Source: Cladocopium goreaui (Eukaryota > Sar > Dinophyceae > Suessiales > Symbiodiniaceae). From it: a stretch of 64,000 nt of DNA. Shown here one piece after another: positions 32,151 to 43,866 of the stretch. Below the pieces are notes generated by a model. It saw nothing but the letters and a program-made list of their open reading frames with translations, ran no database searches and was not told the origin of the DNA. The stretch lies in assembly GCA_947184155.2 (NCBI GenBank), contig CAMXCT020001137.1, positions 80,001 to 144,000 on the forward strand. The letters are read 5' to 3'. Numbering within the stretch: the stretch's first letter is position 1; every line of letters begins with the position of its first letter. Made by a program: the position numbers and the translations under genes.

Positions 32151-32909
32151 TTGCTCTACTGTATCTCCGTCCGTGGCAAACCACAGCTGCCTACTGCCAC
32201 TGCCCAACGCAGGATACCTGTGGCTGGTGCACAAGATGCCTGCCGGAATACCATATACCCCTCGGGTGAAATTCGTGTACTCAGTCCAAAACTGCAAGAC
32301 ATCAGTGGCGGAATGCAATGGGATATGCAAGACGCTGACAACATTCAATTCCTGGCTGTCAGTGGAACCATGGTAGTTGGTGATCTCAGGGCCAGTTATG
32401 ATTTTACTTTAGTGGCATACCGAATGCATATCGATGAAGTGGACTGGACCATCTTCTCCACGCTGGACAATGCACTGATGAACGAGTTCACGGAGCATTT
32501 CTGGAGAGTTGTCAACTACAAGCGGAAAGACCGACGAGGGTTCGTTGACGTACCGTGGATCGAAGCCCGACAGGAATATGATGTTGCTGAAGCCTACCGT
32601 AAAGTACGTCTATCCATTTTCAACGACATGGGCTATACCGTAAGAGTTACCACGCCCTTCATCTGGAAGGACTCTTACCTCCAAGTGCATCCTAACGGTG
32701 CGGCAGTGTTCGCTGAGGAAAAGAAGTTTGCATTTCTGCTGCCATATATCATCGAAGCGCATCAATTGCTTCCTCCCACTCCAATCTTTTGGAGCCGCGA
32801 TGATAAAACTATTCCTCTCTACAGACAGACGTTGTGGCTACATGAAGACACTATTAAGTGGCTAGCAGCTAGCAGAAACTGGGGCATCATTCCCGTCCGC
32901 ATTGCATGA
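32151..32909 (+). CDS. hypothetical protein, 252 aa, first of plus-strand group
   Basis: No family recognised. The sequence looks like a folded protein: aromatic-rich, with motifs such as GEIRVLSPKLQDISG, VDWTIFSTLDNAL, FWRVVNYKRKDRRGFVDVPW and VHPNGAAVFAEEKKFAFLLPY. The first 40 residues look less protein-like and the true start may be later (for example MQWDMQDADN near residue 55) or in an upstream exon. Its end overlaps the next frame by 8 bases, suggesting one gene broken by a frameshift or two overlapping genes. Confidence 0.5.
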   Translation: MLYCISVRGKPQLPTATAQRRIPVAGAQDACRNTIYPSGEIRVLSPKLQDISGGMQWDMQDADNIQFLAVSGTMVVGDLRASYDFTLVAYRMHIDEVDWTIFSTLDNALMNEFTEHFWRVVNYKRKDRRGFVDVPWIEARQEYDVAEAYRKVRLSIFNDMGYTVRVTTPFIWKDSYLQVHPNGAAVFAEEKKFAFLLPYIIEAHQLLPPTPIFWSRDDKTIPLYRQTLWLHEDTIKWLAASRNWGIIPVRIA

Positions 32910-33855
32910 CCAGCTCGCCCCACGCATATCGAAATTTAGGTCCCGACAATGCGCTAAACCAGAGCATACAACGGAAGTCCCTAAGCAAATGCGATGGAGG
33001 GAGCGAGCCCCTGCAAGGGTAGATGCACAGGTAGAGCCCCACCCTCCTTCCCAAGAAGCACAGTCAGCTCAACCCACACCACAACAAATCAGTGCTGATG
33101 AACGAAGATACTATGAACTACAAGCGGCTGTGATCAACCTTGGATATCAAACCATTGCGGACAGTCAGGCGCAAGGTCCACCACTCGCAGTACCTGCGAC
33201 TGATCGGCCCCAACCTGAAGTGAAAGCGGACTCCGTGGCACCCACAGCCAACAACACGACCGTGACAGTGAATACTACTGCAGTGGGAAATACATCGGCG
33301 GACTCAACAGCTGCCCAGGCAGACGGCCAGCAACAGGCCACTAAAGTTGCAGCTCAAGCATTAGCGGAGGCACGACCTGTCGCTCGTCCTACGCCAATGA
33401 CTACAGAACCTACAGAGGGTACCCCGGATACCGGTGTGCTACCTTCTAGTGCCGAAGACCCTCCAACCATAGATGAGCAAAATAAACAGAGAGAGGCGCG
33501 GGAATCACCATCACCAATGGTTGAGCTTTCAGTCGGAGCGTCACCACCGCAATCGCCTGCCAAGTCACCAGATACCCTAGCGTCCGACACAGTCATAGCC
33601 AGCAGCCCTGAACCGGGTCATCATGAGGATTATAAGAGCATGGATCTCGAGACACTCCAGGAAGAACAGTTCACTGCCCTTGAGACCGTCCAGGAGCTGA
33701 CCGTCAAGCTGGTTCAAGCCCAGTCCCAGCTGGTTCAAGCCCAGTCCCATGCATGGAATATTGCCAAGCGCATCAAGACAATGCGGGAGAACCCTGGAGG
33801 GGTACTGCCCCCTATTGAGACCAGACATAGCATGGCAATGGAACGAATAGACTGA
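32902..33855 (+). CDS. hypothetical disordered protein with C-terminal coil, 317 aa
   Basis: Mostly low-complexity, rich in Thr, Ala, Pro, Gln and Glu (about residues 20-240). It ends with a coiled-coil stretch, LETLQEEQFTALETVQELTV, then a 7-residue tandem duplication (LVQAQSQLVQAQSHA; 21-bp DNA repeat at about 33710-33750). The frame is open upstream of 32902 without an ATG, so it is probably the continuation of the 252-aa protein after a one-base shift. Function unknown. Confidence 0.5.
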   Translation: MHDQLAPRISKFRSRQCAKPEHTTEVPKQMRWRERAPARVDAQVEPHPPSQEAQSAQPTPQQISADERRYYELQAAVINLGYQTIADSQAQGPPLAVPATDRPQPEVKADSVAPTANNTTVTVNTTAVGNTSADSTAAQADGQQQATKVAAQALAEARPVARPTPMTTEPTEGTPDTGVLPSSAEDPPTIDEQNKQREARESPSPMVELSVGASPPQSPAKSPDTLASDTVIASSPEPGHHEDYKSMDLETLQEEQFTALETVQELTVKLVQAQSQLVQAQSHAWNIAKRIKTMRENPGGVLPPIETRHSMAMERID

Positions 33856-34511
33856 CCAAACCGTTTCAGTCTTGCCGGCACTCAAGAGGTACGAAGACTC
33901 CATCTTCCTGCAGTTCGCCTTGGATTTCGCCCGAAGCGGTGAGCAAGAACAAAACAACTCGCGCGGCATGGCACTGCGGCTCATTGTCTTTTTTTTCGTG
34001 TCAGGGAGGGGTCTGGTTATTAGGTAGTATTGTTCAGTCAACCTTCCATGTCATTCAGATTATGGGCTAACGAGACGGTTTTGTGTTTGTTGCGTATTTG
34101 ATCATTCCAACATGGGTACACTTTTCGGTCTTGTGGTCGTTCGGTAGTCGAAGCCTATTCACAGATTGTGCCCTGCATCCAATTGATCTCCATGGTCTGT
34201 CCATCTTTCTCTCCTGCAGCTTTTTGCGGCTCACTAGTTTTTCTAGGTTAGCCACTTAGCGATTTCATCTCACTCCTATTGTGGGATTGGCAATCAGGGA
34301 TCACACCTTTCTGTTTGAGGTACTTTTTTTAATCAGAGCGACTGGGCCCGATTGGAGTTGCCGACGCCGGATTCCGGCTGTTCGGTCTCTCCTGGGCCTT
34401 TAGGCGCAGTGTGACCCTTACTCAATTTGCCCTTTTTTGGACCAGTGCCCCTTTCATCCACGCATCTTCTGACACCGGATACCGGCTGTTCAGAAGCCTT
34501 CCGAATCAGGC
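33856..34511. other. intergenic, nothing recognised
   Basis: About 650 bp between the two plus-strand genes. It contains two CCGGAT-CCGGCTGTTC-type blocks (near 34370 and 34475) but no clear gene or regulatory motif. Confidence 0.4.
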
Positions 34512-34904
34512 ATGTTCCAGCAGCTAATGGTGAGCAATAGATTTGTCTCCTTGGCTCCGGATGACCTTGACAATTCGGACACGGACACTGACCAAACTGA
34601 ACCAGACACCACTGGCAAACCCCCTGATGAAACATCGGCTGCCAGTGAAGACACCCTTTACTACGATGCCAATGATGACACTCCCTACTTCCTAGCAGGA
34701 ACGAAAATGATAGGCACGGGTGGAGCCCAACAGCCGGCCACCAGTCGAGTAGACTACACCGCCCTTTACCGATGGATCCTAGGTAACCTAGCATGGCTCT
34801 CCCAGTACGACACGGCCTATGTCTTTGTTGACAACCGTGAACTACCTAGCCAGAACCATCCGGATTACTGGCCCTATTTTGCTCCTTGGATAAAGAGCAG
34901 CTGA
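34512..34904 (+). pseudogene. large plus-strand gene, part 1 (N-terminus)
   Basis: 130 residues starting MFQQLMVSNRFVSLAPDDL, then an acidic Thr/Asp-rich linker, then a folded block ending YWPYFAPWIKSS. The sense clearly continues in the next frame (EQLIGPYKEKTT) from about 34890, so a single-base frameshift at GGATAAAGAGC breaks it. Start chosen at the ATG before the conserved-looking NRFVSL block. Confidence 0.55.
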
Positions 34905-36388
34905 TAGGTCCATACAAGGAGAAAACCACTGCCATCTATGTACCGATTTGCCCAGATACGGGGCTGCATCAGGTACACTTCACATGGGCAGGTGCTTTCG
35001 TCCTTGAAGCCCTATGCCTAGTGCACCCGACTGTAAACTTTGCACTCATTGACTCGGATTGTCTCCCCACCACGCTTTTTGTAGCGGAACTGGCCAGCCT
35101 CATGACAGATCAGACAAGCCGGTCAGAAGCAATGCAACACCACACAATGGCCTGCACAAGCAGCTGCCCACCAGCCGTTCTCCTCATGACGGAGTCTAAA
35201 GCAGAACTGAACGCGGGTCTCATCATAGTCACGGGTCACACACCAGCGCGGTCTGATGATGCCGACATGGCCCAAGTGCCGACAGTGCCTGAACACGCGC
35301 AAGGCGCAGACATGTCATCCAACGCAAACAGCGACGTCACCATGTCGGAAGCTAGCCACTCCCGTGCTCACAAGTCAAGACGCATCGACAACTCCCGTGA
35401 CAATAGATCCCCTGACGACTGGGTTGCTGAACTCCGCGCCAGCAGAGCGAGTTTCCTTGCCACTACCGCAGTACCGGAAGACCCAGCTGAAGCCCTCCGC
35501 GGAGGCCTGCTCCTCACCCCATTAATGGGATGTAAAGCAAGGACCCCATTAGATTGGACACATGCCTGGGCCATGCTTGGCGAATGGGCTGGGACCATCG
35601 CGTTCCCAATTCCCGAACAAGGAGAGGAATGGCCACGGCATGGACACGGCCTTTACCTTAGGCCTAGCTTTATCCACAGAACCCCGCCCTTCCTGACCTG
35701 GGCTCGACCCATATTTGAACCAGGAGCGCTGTCACCCATGTCAGTCTTTCCAGCTGATTTCCCCATTCTCTGCCTTCCTGGGGATAAACTCTTTCAGAGC
35801 AAGGACCTGGATGACGCCTATTGCCTCCCACCAGTCGTACACGCCTTGGGCAAAAAGCTTCAAAAATTGCAACAACAAGGACCCTACCCGCTAGCAGTAG
35901 CCCTGCTCGGCATTGACCAACTACCCCCGCTATGGGCTCGGGCTCACCCCACCGGCAGTATCTTTGTCCGAGGGAGCAAGTTTGTTGCCAGACCCCACGT
36001 TGTGGAGCAACGAAAACTTACCCACATTCAAGTACTACTGCTCCAGAGCCTTTGGACGCCGGAAGCAATGCCCCATCGATACAATGACCATACACCATGG
36101 CCCCAAGACTGCCAATCCATGCAAGTCTGCTGCGGACAAAATGCTAGCTTGCAACTTCCCACCAACGAGGTTAGCCCCCTCCTGGAAATGCTCCAGAAGA
36201 AATTGAAGTTGGAGACCGGAAACCCCGAACTGACCATCAATGAGATTCTTGCTAGTCATTCAGACCCAAAATACAGCGAGTGGAAAGCTGTAGTTTTTGA
36301 AAGCACCGCCGTATGGCAGCTTAATCCCACTGACACAGGATACCTGGATGCTCAGTGCACTGGATTAGGCGGAGGGCAAGTCAGATGA
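34886..36388 (+). pseudogene. large plus-strand gene, part 2 (DxD region)
   Basis: 500 residues. Residues 1-75 have KTTAIYVPICPDTGLHQVHF, then VLEALCLVHP, then NFALIDSDCLPTTLFVAEL with Asp56-Ser-Asp58, a DxD-like pair as in GT-A glycosyltransferases. This is suggestive only. A disordered region (about 130-185) and a second folded region follow. The frame ends at 36388 while the sense continues in another frame (KSDDDWDVLLACRKE) from 36378, so another frameshift lies around 36370-36385. Confidence 0.5.
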
Positions 36389-36905
36389 TGATTGGGATGT
36401 CCTTTTGGCCTGTAGGAAAGAAGCACATGTGTATGGGCCGTCGTTGAGCAAACAAGATGATTGGAATACCAAATCTGGCACCATCGCAGGCACAGCTCCC
36501 ACGCAGGAGTATCTCCTCCTCCATTTGGCCATGTTCCCAATCGGACTCCATGCATGGAGTAATGTGATAGGAATGCCCACGGCCCACCAGCTGCAAGCAC
36601 AGATCATCTACAGGGCCAAGAAGGTGCTCGAATTTGGCCCCGTCACCCCGGCCCATCGAAAACCACCGTGGCCAGGATATAAGCAAGGCCTGCGTTTCTT
36701 CACCAAGCTGCTCTCCGAACATCCCCTAGTAGGAATCTGCCGCCCCCCTAATCCCCTTCCAGCCGAAACCCTCAAAGCTTCGGGATACAGGGGGGTTCAA
36801 TATACATTCGAGGTCATAGCGCAGGCTCCTATGCAGGAATGGTGTGGGAAACGATCCTGGCTGAATTCCCCAACATTGAAGGAAGAACAGTACTTACAGC
36901 CATAG
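36384..36905 (+). pseudogene. large plus-strand gene, part 3
   Basis: About 174 residues beginning around DDDWDVLLACRKEAHVYGP and ending in a stop after a frame change. Blocks such as MFPIGLHAWSNVIGMPTAHQ and GICRPPNPLPAETLKASGYR look protein-like. No family recognised. The correct frame moves to the next piece near 36830-36840. Confidence 0.5.
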
Positions 36906-37915
36906 CATTTCCACCCGCTCTTCTCACAAGATCAGCGCTCTCGTACAATAGGCAAGTACACCTCATCCACCACGCAGATGATCGCTTGTGCATTTGGAAC
37001 CCTTCCCGGCATGACATGAGGTTGCTTCAACAACAGAGGTTCAAGATCACGCACGTCACAGGATGGCGTGCGTATTTGGGAAATTCACAGCACAATTATG
37101 CACACTGGACGCGGGTCAGGTTACCTGAAGGCTGCCATGACTTAGCCAACCTGGAGAGGATGCCAGGAGTACTCCCCTTCGATGTATATGCACAAGCCCC
37201 CCTCAGGCTCCTCTCATGGTGCAGTTTTGAACTCAACCATGTCGCCCAACGGCTCCTACGGGACCTTGCGATCATGTGCGAAGATCCAACCACCACAACC
37301 GAAAATTTGGTAGACAGAATAGCACGACAAAATGCCAAGGTCCAAGATGCACAACACGCTACCCAGTATCTTGCTTCCCTGGCCACTGTGCAGATAGCAT
37401 CCAGAGCTCAGATGCCGAACTACACCACAATGGTCCAACACTTCCTGGGGACTCTGCAACTGCCCATTGCAATTTACATGCTAGACTTCTACCTTCCAAT
37501 GCTTAGCCCCAACGAAGGATACAACGAAACAGGCCTCACCATGCAAAGCGCAGGCCCAGTGCGAGAGCCCTGGCAGTCAATTCAGTTCGAGTTTTTATTC
37601 AAAGGTAGTGAATTTGGCCATTGGAAAGTTCGAGGAGGACACAATGCATTCGCTTTCCGGCACCCTAGCCTGGCACAGATGGATGTTTACCAGCTATTAG
37701 AGAGCGAAGCACACCATCACAAGATAAGCCCTGTCGGTACGGGCCAACTCATCGCAATGGTAGGAACTACTGACCCAAACCACCAGGATTCCACAAACTT
37801 GCAGGTCCTGTTTGGGTTAGTGTTAACCATTACACCTCGCACAACCAAGAATAAAAACGAGCTACCGGCGGCCCGTATATACAGGCAGTGCAACCCTAAA
37901 GCAGTCGAAGTATAG
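36839..37915 (+). pseudogene. large plus-strand gene, part 4
   Basis: 358 residues, well-formed globular sequence (HLIHHADDRLCIWNPSRHDM, CSFELNHVAQRLLRDLAIMC, FEFLFKGSEFGHWKVRGGHN). It stops at 37915; the sense resumes in another frame as VPAIEFFADEQLQVLHERY from about 37925. No family recognised. It directly precedes the helicase domain and is probably the helicase's N-terminal partner region. Confidence 0.5.
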
Positions 37916-37917
37916 CT

Positions 37918-39960
37918 TTCCTCTCAGTCCCAGCCATTGAATTCTTCGCAGATGAACAGCTCCAAGTGCTACATGAACGGTACCTAAGGGAGGGTCAAGG
38001 ACTAGAACCAGTCGACGCAACCGTGAAGGACGACAAAGGCCCTTTGCCCCCCACCTTTTTCCTGCAGGACATCTGGATGTTCGGCTGCACAAAACCCACC
38101 AGTGAGGTGACAGTGGTGGCGCAAACCCCATTATGCAGATATCAACTCGGGCTCGGAATCTACAATGTACAAACGGCTGTCGATGGTATGGAAGGAGGCA
38201 AAAGATCCCACATCCTTTCCCTTTGTGGACAATTGCTACGCCTCGTACTCATTCCTTGCCACATTCAAGGTGAACCGTACAGCTGGATCAGAAGTACAGC
38301 CATCTCCTATGCAGCTGAACTTGACGGACATGTTCTGAGCACGCTATGTGCAGTCACGATGGCACTTCTGACCAACAGACTCGACCTCTGCATTCAGGGA
38401 CTCTTTGGTGCGGGCAAATCCAAATCGATGGCAATCCTGATACTAGCGCTCCTGGAGCTAGACGACAGCAAAAAACTCAGGATCCTATTTCTGTGCAAGG
38501 AAAATTCAGGAACGAAATCTTTCGCTGACCTGCTCCTATGGCTCGACCCCCCATCGGGGGTGCTTGGGCGCATAGGCAGGCTAGTTGGAGATCAAGAGCG
38601 TAACAAGAGCAGTTACGCGCATACCAAATTCGACATCAACCCCAGGGAAAGAAGACAGATGCTTAGCAAGTGCCAACTTGTTCTGGCCACGGGAGGCACA
38701 GTGGCTCAAGACCTCACCATGCAATGGTCGACATTAAGTGGATTTATGCAAGACCTCACGTTGATGGTTATTGATGAAGGACAGCAATACGGCACGGACC
38801 GTGAAATTGCAACCATTAGCCTACTGAAGCAACAACCCCTTATCCTTTGGACAGGGGACGCGCAGCAAACACCGGGCGGAATTGCCCGAACGGCCCCAAA
38901 TGCCAAGAGGTCACGTCAGCTCCTGCTTGCCAAAAAACACGGGCTTCGGAGCGACAGAAACTACTATATGCCTTCCAACCTTGCTGAAGCGATGATCAGA
39001 CTGCTCGATGACTCGTCTAATAAAGGCTTACACCTGCTGAACCAAACGTTACGGAACAGCGAACATGTCTTGGGTAGAGTATGGACTGAGCAACTGTCAC
39101 CAGACGACGAGAAAGACCTCCGAGCGGTCCACCAAGTCCTTCCAGGCCTCAACTCACACTTCCGCACAGCACTCCCAGGCGAGCAGGCGCAGCTCCCAAC
39201 AAAGGTAGATGCCACGCTCCTCGAAGGCACTACCATAAATTTCTCTCGATCCCTCATTCGCCTCGCCTGGATGCTACAGCACGTGGAAACCCTCCTACCT
39301 ATGGCCGGAGAAATTCAAGCGGAGCTTAACTCCCACACAGCCGGAGTTAGCGACATCCATGCGTGGGGGCTCATGCTACCCTCCAGTTCACGAGTTAGCC
39401 CGGTGACATATCACTCAGTTGTTGCGGTTAGGTACCCAGATCTCTGTAAATTTATGCATAGCCGCTGGGAGTTAGGTAGTTTTGCCTCTGGAGGAATCAG
39501 CAGCAAACCCCCTGGATACCAGTTCATCCTATGGGACACTAATGCTAAAATTAATGGTCTAGTTGCGACGGATCTGGAGACGCTCGTATCACAAGTGCTC
39601 TCCGAATTCCCCTCCAACACAGGCTTTGCGGACGGGCTTTTCGTGATGACTACTGCCACGGACCATAAAAACAACCTCAACCGTTCCACGTTGAAGAAGG
39701 ACTACGCCCGTACTTTACGAGTAGAGACCATTGCCAATTCGGCTGGTGGCACAGCAGCAGTTGCGATGGTAGCCCAGCCAAGCACAGGTTTCCTTAACGT
39801 TGGACATGATGGGTCTCATTGGCATGGCACAGGTACTTGCTGCACTGGCCTATGGAGTGCAAGGTCTTCGCCGAGGATTTACCACGTGGGACTGGCCCTC
39901 CTTCAATCCGAATCCAGCACAAGAAAACAACAGTCAAATGGCAAGATGGTCCCTCAATGA
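37918..39960 (+). pseudogene. large plus-strand gene, part 5: SF1-type helicase domain
   Basis: The frame is open from about 37918; residue numbers below count from 37966. Walker A is QGLFGAGKSKS (Gly145-Ser152). Walker B is LMVIDEGQQ (Asp270-Glu271-Gly-Gln). Motif III is LWTGDAQQTPGG (Gly297-Asp298, Gln300). These fit SF1 helicases of the UPF1-like group. VETIANSAGGTAAVAMV (586-602) is at the place of motif V but lacks the usual Gln. Motif VI (Arg finger) is not visible. The frame after about 39790 probably moves to the one listed next. Confidence 0.7.
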
Positions 39961-40779
39961 GGCACCGTCTTGGACTTGCCCCCCCCCCTAGCCATTGCCA
40001 ACCAATACCATGACCAACGAAACAGCCGTCCGCTGAACGTGAGATACCGGCTCATCCTAGTGAGAGCGTCCGACTTTGCCTGGCTACAGAAAGACCAGCA
40101 GTACTTGCGGCACTTGCATCAAGTCGCAGCAAATGGACACAACTGGATCCCCGCGCAGAACCTTCCATTCAACGAATTGATTTTGTTTGCATACACGGCT
40201 GACCGAACCCCCAGACCTACGTATGTATGCCTACCATCAGGATTGTATCATGCACGTACCGGAAGGGTCCTACCACAAACCGGCCCCTCCCAAGAAATCA
40301 CACCTCTGCCAGGCATTTACTTCTTTGATGGGTGGCGTGCACAGCCAACATTGGACATCCCAGTCAACCTGCCGAGCACCAAGGAGGCACCAGCATACGG
40401 CGGTGGAACAACAGTGCATACCCCGCGGGGAACGGAGCCAACCAGATCTCCTGAGGAGGAGGCGCGGGACATACTTGCCACTGCGGCCAAGAACCAAGCG
40501 GAAGACGGACCCGGCACTCACAGGGCTGCCATCCGCGCATGTAAATACCTTAGAGCAATGGTTAACCAACATGGCCCCCAGCTACAGACCGTATATGATG
40601 CCGCGAAGGAACATACACAACGCAGCAAAGGAAGCGCAACGAATGAAACGACCCCATATAGACCAAAGGAAAGTGAACTCCCAGTGGTAGCACCTAGGGT
40701 TGACATCGGAGTTGCTCCACTGCCTATCCACTCTGCCGGACCCATGGCCCCTTGCCAAGATCACAATCAACATGGATAG
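39800..40779 (+). pseudogene. large plus-strand gene, part 6
   Basis: Two frames. 39800-39991 ends SWTCPPP at a run of ten C (39979-39988). 39970-40779 starts across the same C run and continues LAIANQYHDQRNSR... for 269 residues, so an indel in the homopolymer separates them. It contains a conserved-looking block VRYRLILVRASDFAWL and a Pro/Thr-rich stretch. No family recognised. Confidence 0.5.
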
Positions 40780-41554
40780 CGCCAGCCAGTGGGTCTCCAG
40801 AATGTGCCGCCTCTTTTTTGCTGACGATTACATCAGACATACAGAAGGCACACCCTCTGCTTCGCAAACGCCGAACATGGAATCAGCGTTCCAAGCGGTC
40901 CAAAACGCCCTCCCCAAGCTCGAGAATAGGGTCATAGAATTCCTTGCACAATGGCTGGTGGCACTCTTGGCGCCAGCAAGACATGTCCTGGAAACCAGAT
41001 CGCCACACCCCTCATTCATGTTGCTCAAGGAATACTGGTTCAGAGAACTATACTTGAGCCTCAAGGTCACTGCCTCCTTTGACCGAACGGAGTCATACGT
41101 CCGGGTCATTGATGGACAGGTCCGATGCATCACACCGGACTTCAAGAACCAAGATCTCCATGTGGCATGGAATGTCCAATACGTTGTCATATTCGTCCCT
41201 GCTTGGATGATTCCCCCTATGTACCACAGCCTATGCCGGGAAAGCATCAAAAGCACGGACTCAAAGAGCGTAACAGGGGTCAAATCTGTTCGTCCCACCT
41301 GGTTCCAAGACACAACAGCTACAAGGGGACCTCCACCGAGCTCAGGACAAGGAATACCCGAACCCATGCATGGCCTTCGGCTCATGATCAAAGAAGAAGC
41401 GCTGATCATCAGCGACCAGCCTTCCTTCCCAGCGGTGGCAGAACTGGCCAAACGAGGTTTACTCTCCCCAGAAACATGGCAATGCAACCGACCACGCATC
41501 AGCCTTAAAACCTCAATTGACGTACCAATGCTGGGTGATATAATTGAACAAAAT
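40700..41554 (+). pseudogene. large plus-strand gene, part 7, cut by LTR element
   Basis: A plus frame rich in Leu/Phe/Trp (VIEFLAQWLVALLAPARHV, FMLLKEYWFRELYLSLKV, VVIFVPAWMIPPMYH) that reads GDIIEQN up to 41554. The codon grid continues exactly at 60257 (GDGLLEESHM...) once the LTR element and one AAAAT copy are removed. It overlaps the previous frame by about 80 bases, again a frameshift. Function unknown. Confidence 0.6.
41550..41554. repeat. target-site duplication, left copy (AAAAT)
   Basis: AAAAT directly before the TGTGAAA end of the left LTR. It is repeated at 60252-60256 after the right LTR. Confidence 0.85.
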
Positions 41555-43201
41555 TGTGAAAAACGTAAACCCAAGTACACCTCGTGTGTACCCAAATCAA
41601 CGCTTTCGTTAAAATCACTACGCCAGACGCAAACACCTACTGTGGTTGCGACTCCGCAGTTACTTACTTCTCCGCAATGTCAAATAAAGGAACTTGTTCC
41701 ACCCCGACTCCTAAGTGCACGTCAGACTCCTTCTTTTCTCTCCAGACGCCACACACAACGGAACAGGTCAACAAGAACCAGGGCAGGCACACAGCCACAG
41801 CCCACAGACAAAGAAAGGAAGCAAGCTGTTCCAGTGTGGCTACTGTTTCAAGTGCCCTAGGTGACACTGCAGTTCAGTTCTCTTCGGAACACTCGACACC
41901 ACTCCCTTGAGCCGATGTCTCAACTGGGAAACTCGATTCCAGGTTTCCAATACACAACCTTCCTTCAAAGGTTGTTGAAACAATTCCAAACTGCTATGAT
42001 ATACAAATCACCTAGTCACAAAAACGTCAGAAACATTTCCAAAAGTTCTCAAGTCAAACTGGTTCTCGTCCAAACGCAAATAACCAGCTAGCCGGTGTTA
42101 CTAGTCTCTACCAAACGTCTAGACTAGTCACACGGCTAGTTAAGAACGAAATGTTCCATTCAAATTCCTATACAAAATCCTCTTGCCATACAGAACAACA
42201 TGGGAACCTCATGTTCCATCTCCAAAACAATTCTCCACACAGAGATGTCTTCTCATAGCTTCAAACTACAGAGGAGAGTAGAATGTTCTGCTCGACTTCT
42301 CAGCTAATATCCAGTCATCAGCAGTCATAGCGCTAAAGTAGTTCGCTCACCACAATAACCAAACGTCAGCAACAAGTCACAGGCATCAAGATCATAATGC
42401 AGCCCTCCAGATCAAGTATCCGGAGGTTGAATAAGATACGTAGGCATTGTCCTCACGATGCCGAAGTATCTCACATACTCAAATGATCTGCTTAACTTTC
42501 CAGCCAATGTCCAGTCATAACCAGTCATAGCGCTAAAGTAGTTCGCTTACTGTAATAACCAAACGTCAGCTGTAGGCCACAGATGCAAAGATCACAAAGT
42601 AGACTTCCAGATCAAATATCCAGAGGCCAAGGAAGATACGTAGGCATTGTCCTCACAATACCGGAGTATCTCAAATAAGGTACGTAGGCATTGTCCTCAC
42701 AATGCCGGAGTACCTCAAATAAGATACGTAGGCATTGTCCTCACAATGCCAAAGTATCTCAAATACTCGCAAGTGGCAACAAAACAGGCTTCATCAACAT
42801 CTCAGATGTACGAAGCCATGTCAAGAATCGAGATGGATGATCCAAAAACATCTCAGTCGGATTCATACACCTCTAAGAGGTCAAAGAGCTTCCGAAATCG
42901 ATGGAGTCATAACATCCCGACTCAACTGCATAGCGAATGCTTCTGGAAGCATTCGCTTCGAGTCATAAAGCCAAATAAGGCTTCACACTGTACACAAAGT
43001 GTCCTGAACTTCATGTAGATTCACTCAGATTCATAGATCGATATCTCGAACCAACTCCTGCAATCTCAAATACTACAAAGTAATATCGAAACCGCTCGAG
43101 TCGACTGTAGACATCTTCCATAGTCCAGCTTCACTACTAAATGCTTAATGAATGGCAGGTCGCACCAACCAAGCACCCTGTAAGGGACATAAACTTTCAC
43201 A
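41555..43201 (-). repeat. 3' LTR (minus-strand orientation)
   Basis: 1,647 bp. TG...CA ends with a 7-bp terminal inverted repeat (TGTGAAA/TTTCACA). It contains two diverged ~190-bp tandem units (about 42298-42490 and 42499-42680) and 45-bp hairpin repeats (listed separately). Confidence 0.92.
42636..42770. repeat. 45-bp hairpin repeats in the LTR
   Basis: Three tandem units of GATACGTAGGCATTGTCCTC... with a hairpin GGCATTGTCCTCACAATGCC (8-bp stem, 4-base loop). A further diverged unit lies at about 42435-42480. The same array lies at about 59684-59818 in the other LTR. An LTR-internal structured array may affect transcription or RNA 3'-end formation. Confidence 0.8.
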
Positions 43202-43210
43202 CCCCCTTTC
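43202..43210 (-). other. polypurine tract of the LTR element
   Basis: The minus strand reads GAAAGGGGG directly before the TGTGAAA start of the 3' LTR, the expected place for plus-strand priming. Confidence 0.75.
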
Positions 43211-43604
43211 GACATGTCATTCATTCATCTCTGTACACATATCCAAAATAACTGTCTCTGAAAGTTCAATTGCTTCCAATCCACTTTCAGCTTGAACGCA
43301 AGATAGAATCAATCCAGTTCTGGATGATCCTCAAAACAAAGTTGTCCCTCCAATGCTTCACTCTTCACAACGAAATAGTCGATTCATATCCATAACCATC
43401 GCCATCACTGATTTCAGCAATACTCCAGGAGTATCTCCAGAAGCAAAACTTCCACCAATCTTCAGCCAGTCGGAAATCATCGGTTCAGAATCCATCCATC
43501 ATCCCAGGTATCTCTCTGAAACGATTTCTATCTCCAAAACCAGATCATCAACTGATCGAAGAAACCATGGCGTCAATTCACGATCAACTACGGTGCTGTT
43601 TGTG
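43211..43604. other. internal LTR-element sequence, 3' end
   Basis: About 390 bp between the polypurine tract and the DIRS insertion. No coding motif seen. Its continuation is at 52205. Confidence 0.5.
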
Positions 43605-43866
43605 GTTCTACAAGGACTTCAATCTTGTTAATTCTTTAATATATACGTATCTTAATATGTATATATTTTATAAATATATTTCAATTTAATAAGAAACCAT
43701 TTCATTCGCCAAAAAGGCTTGGCTTCCATTCTTCGAATTTCCAGAATGACTTCTGATGCGCTCGGTCTTATATTATTTCCTTTTTCGCTTGCTGGATATA
43801 ATTTTGTCCAGAGGTCTCAACCAACAGCTTTATTTGGTTGAATTTTCAGATGGACATCAGACCCCC
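43605..43866. repeat. B2 repeat of DIRS
   Basis: 262 bp direct copy of 44465-44725. Begins GTTCTACAAGGACTTCAATC; about four differences. Confidence 0.92.

Noticed and set aside
34333-34794. minus-strand frame of 153 codons
   Set aside because: It is antisense to the start of the large plus-strand gene, which has better protein character.
41584-43018. plus-strand frames within the LTRs as genes
   Set aside because: They occur in both LTR copies but are disrupted by small indels and consist of repeat units.
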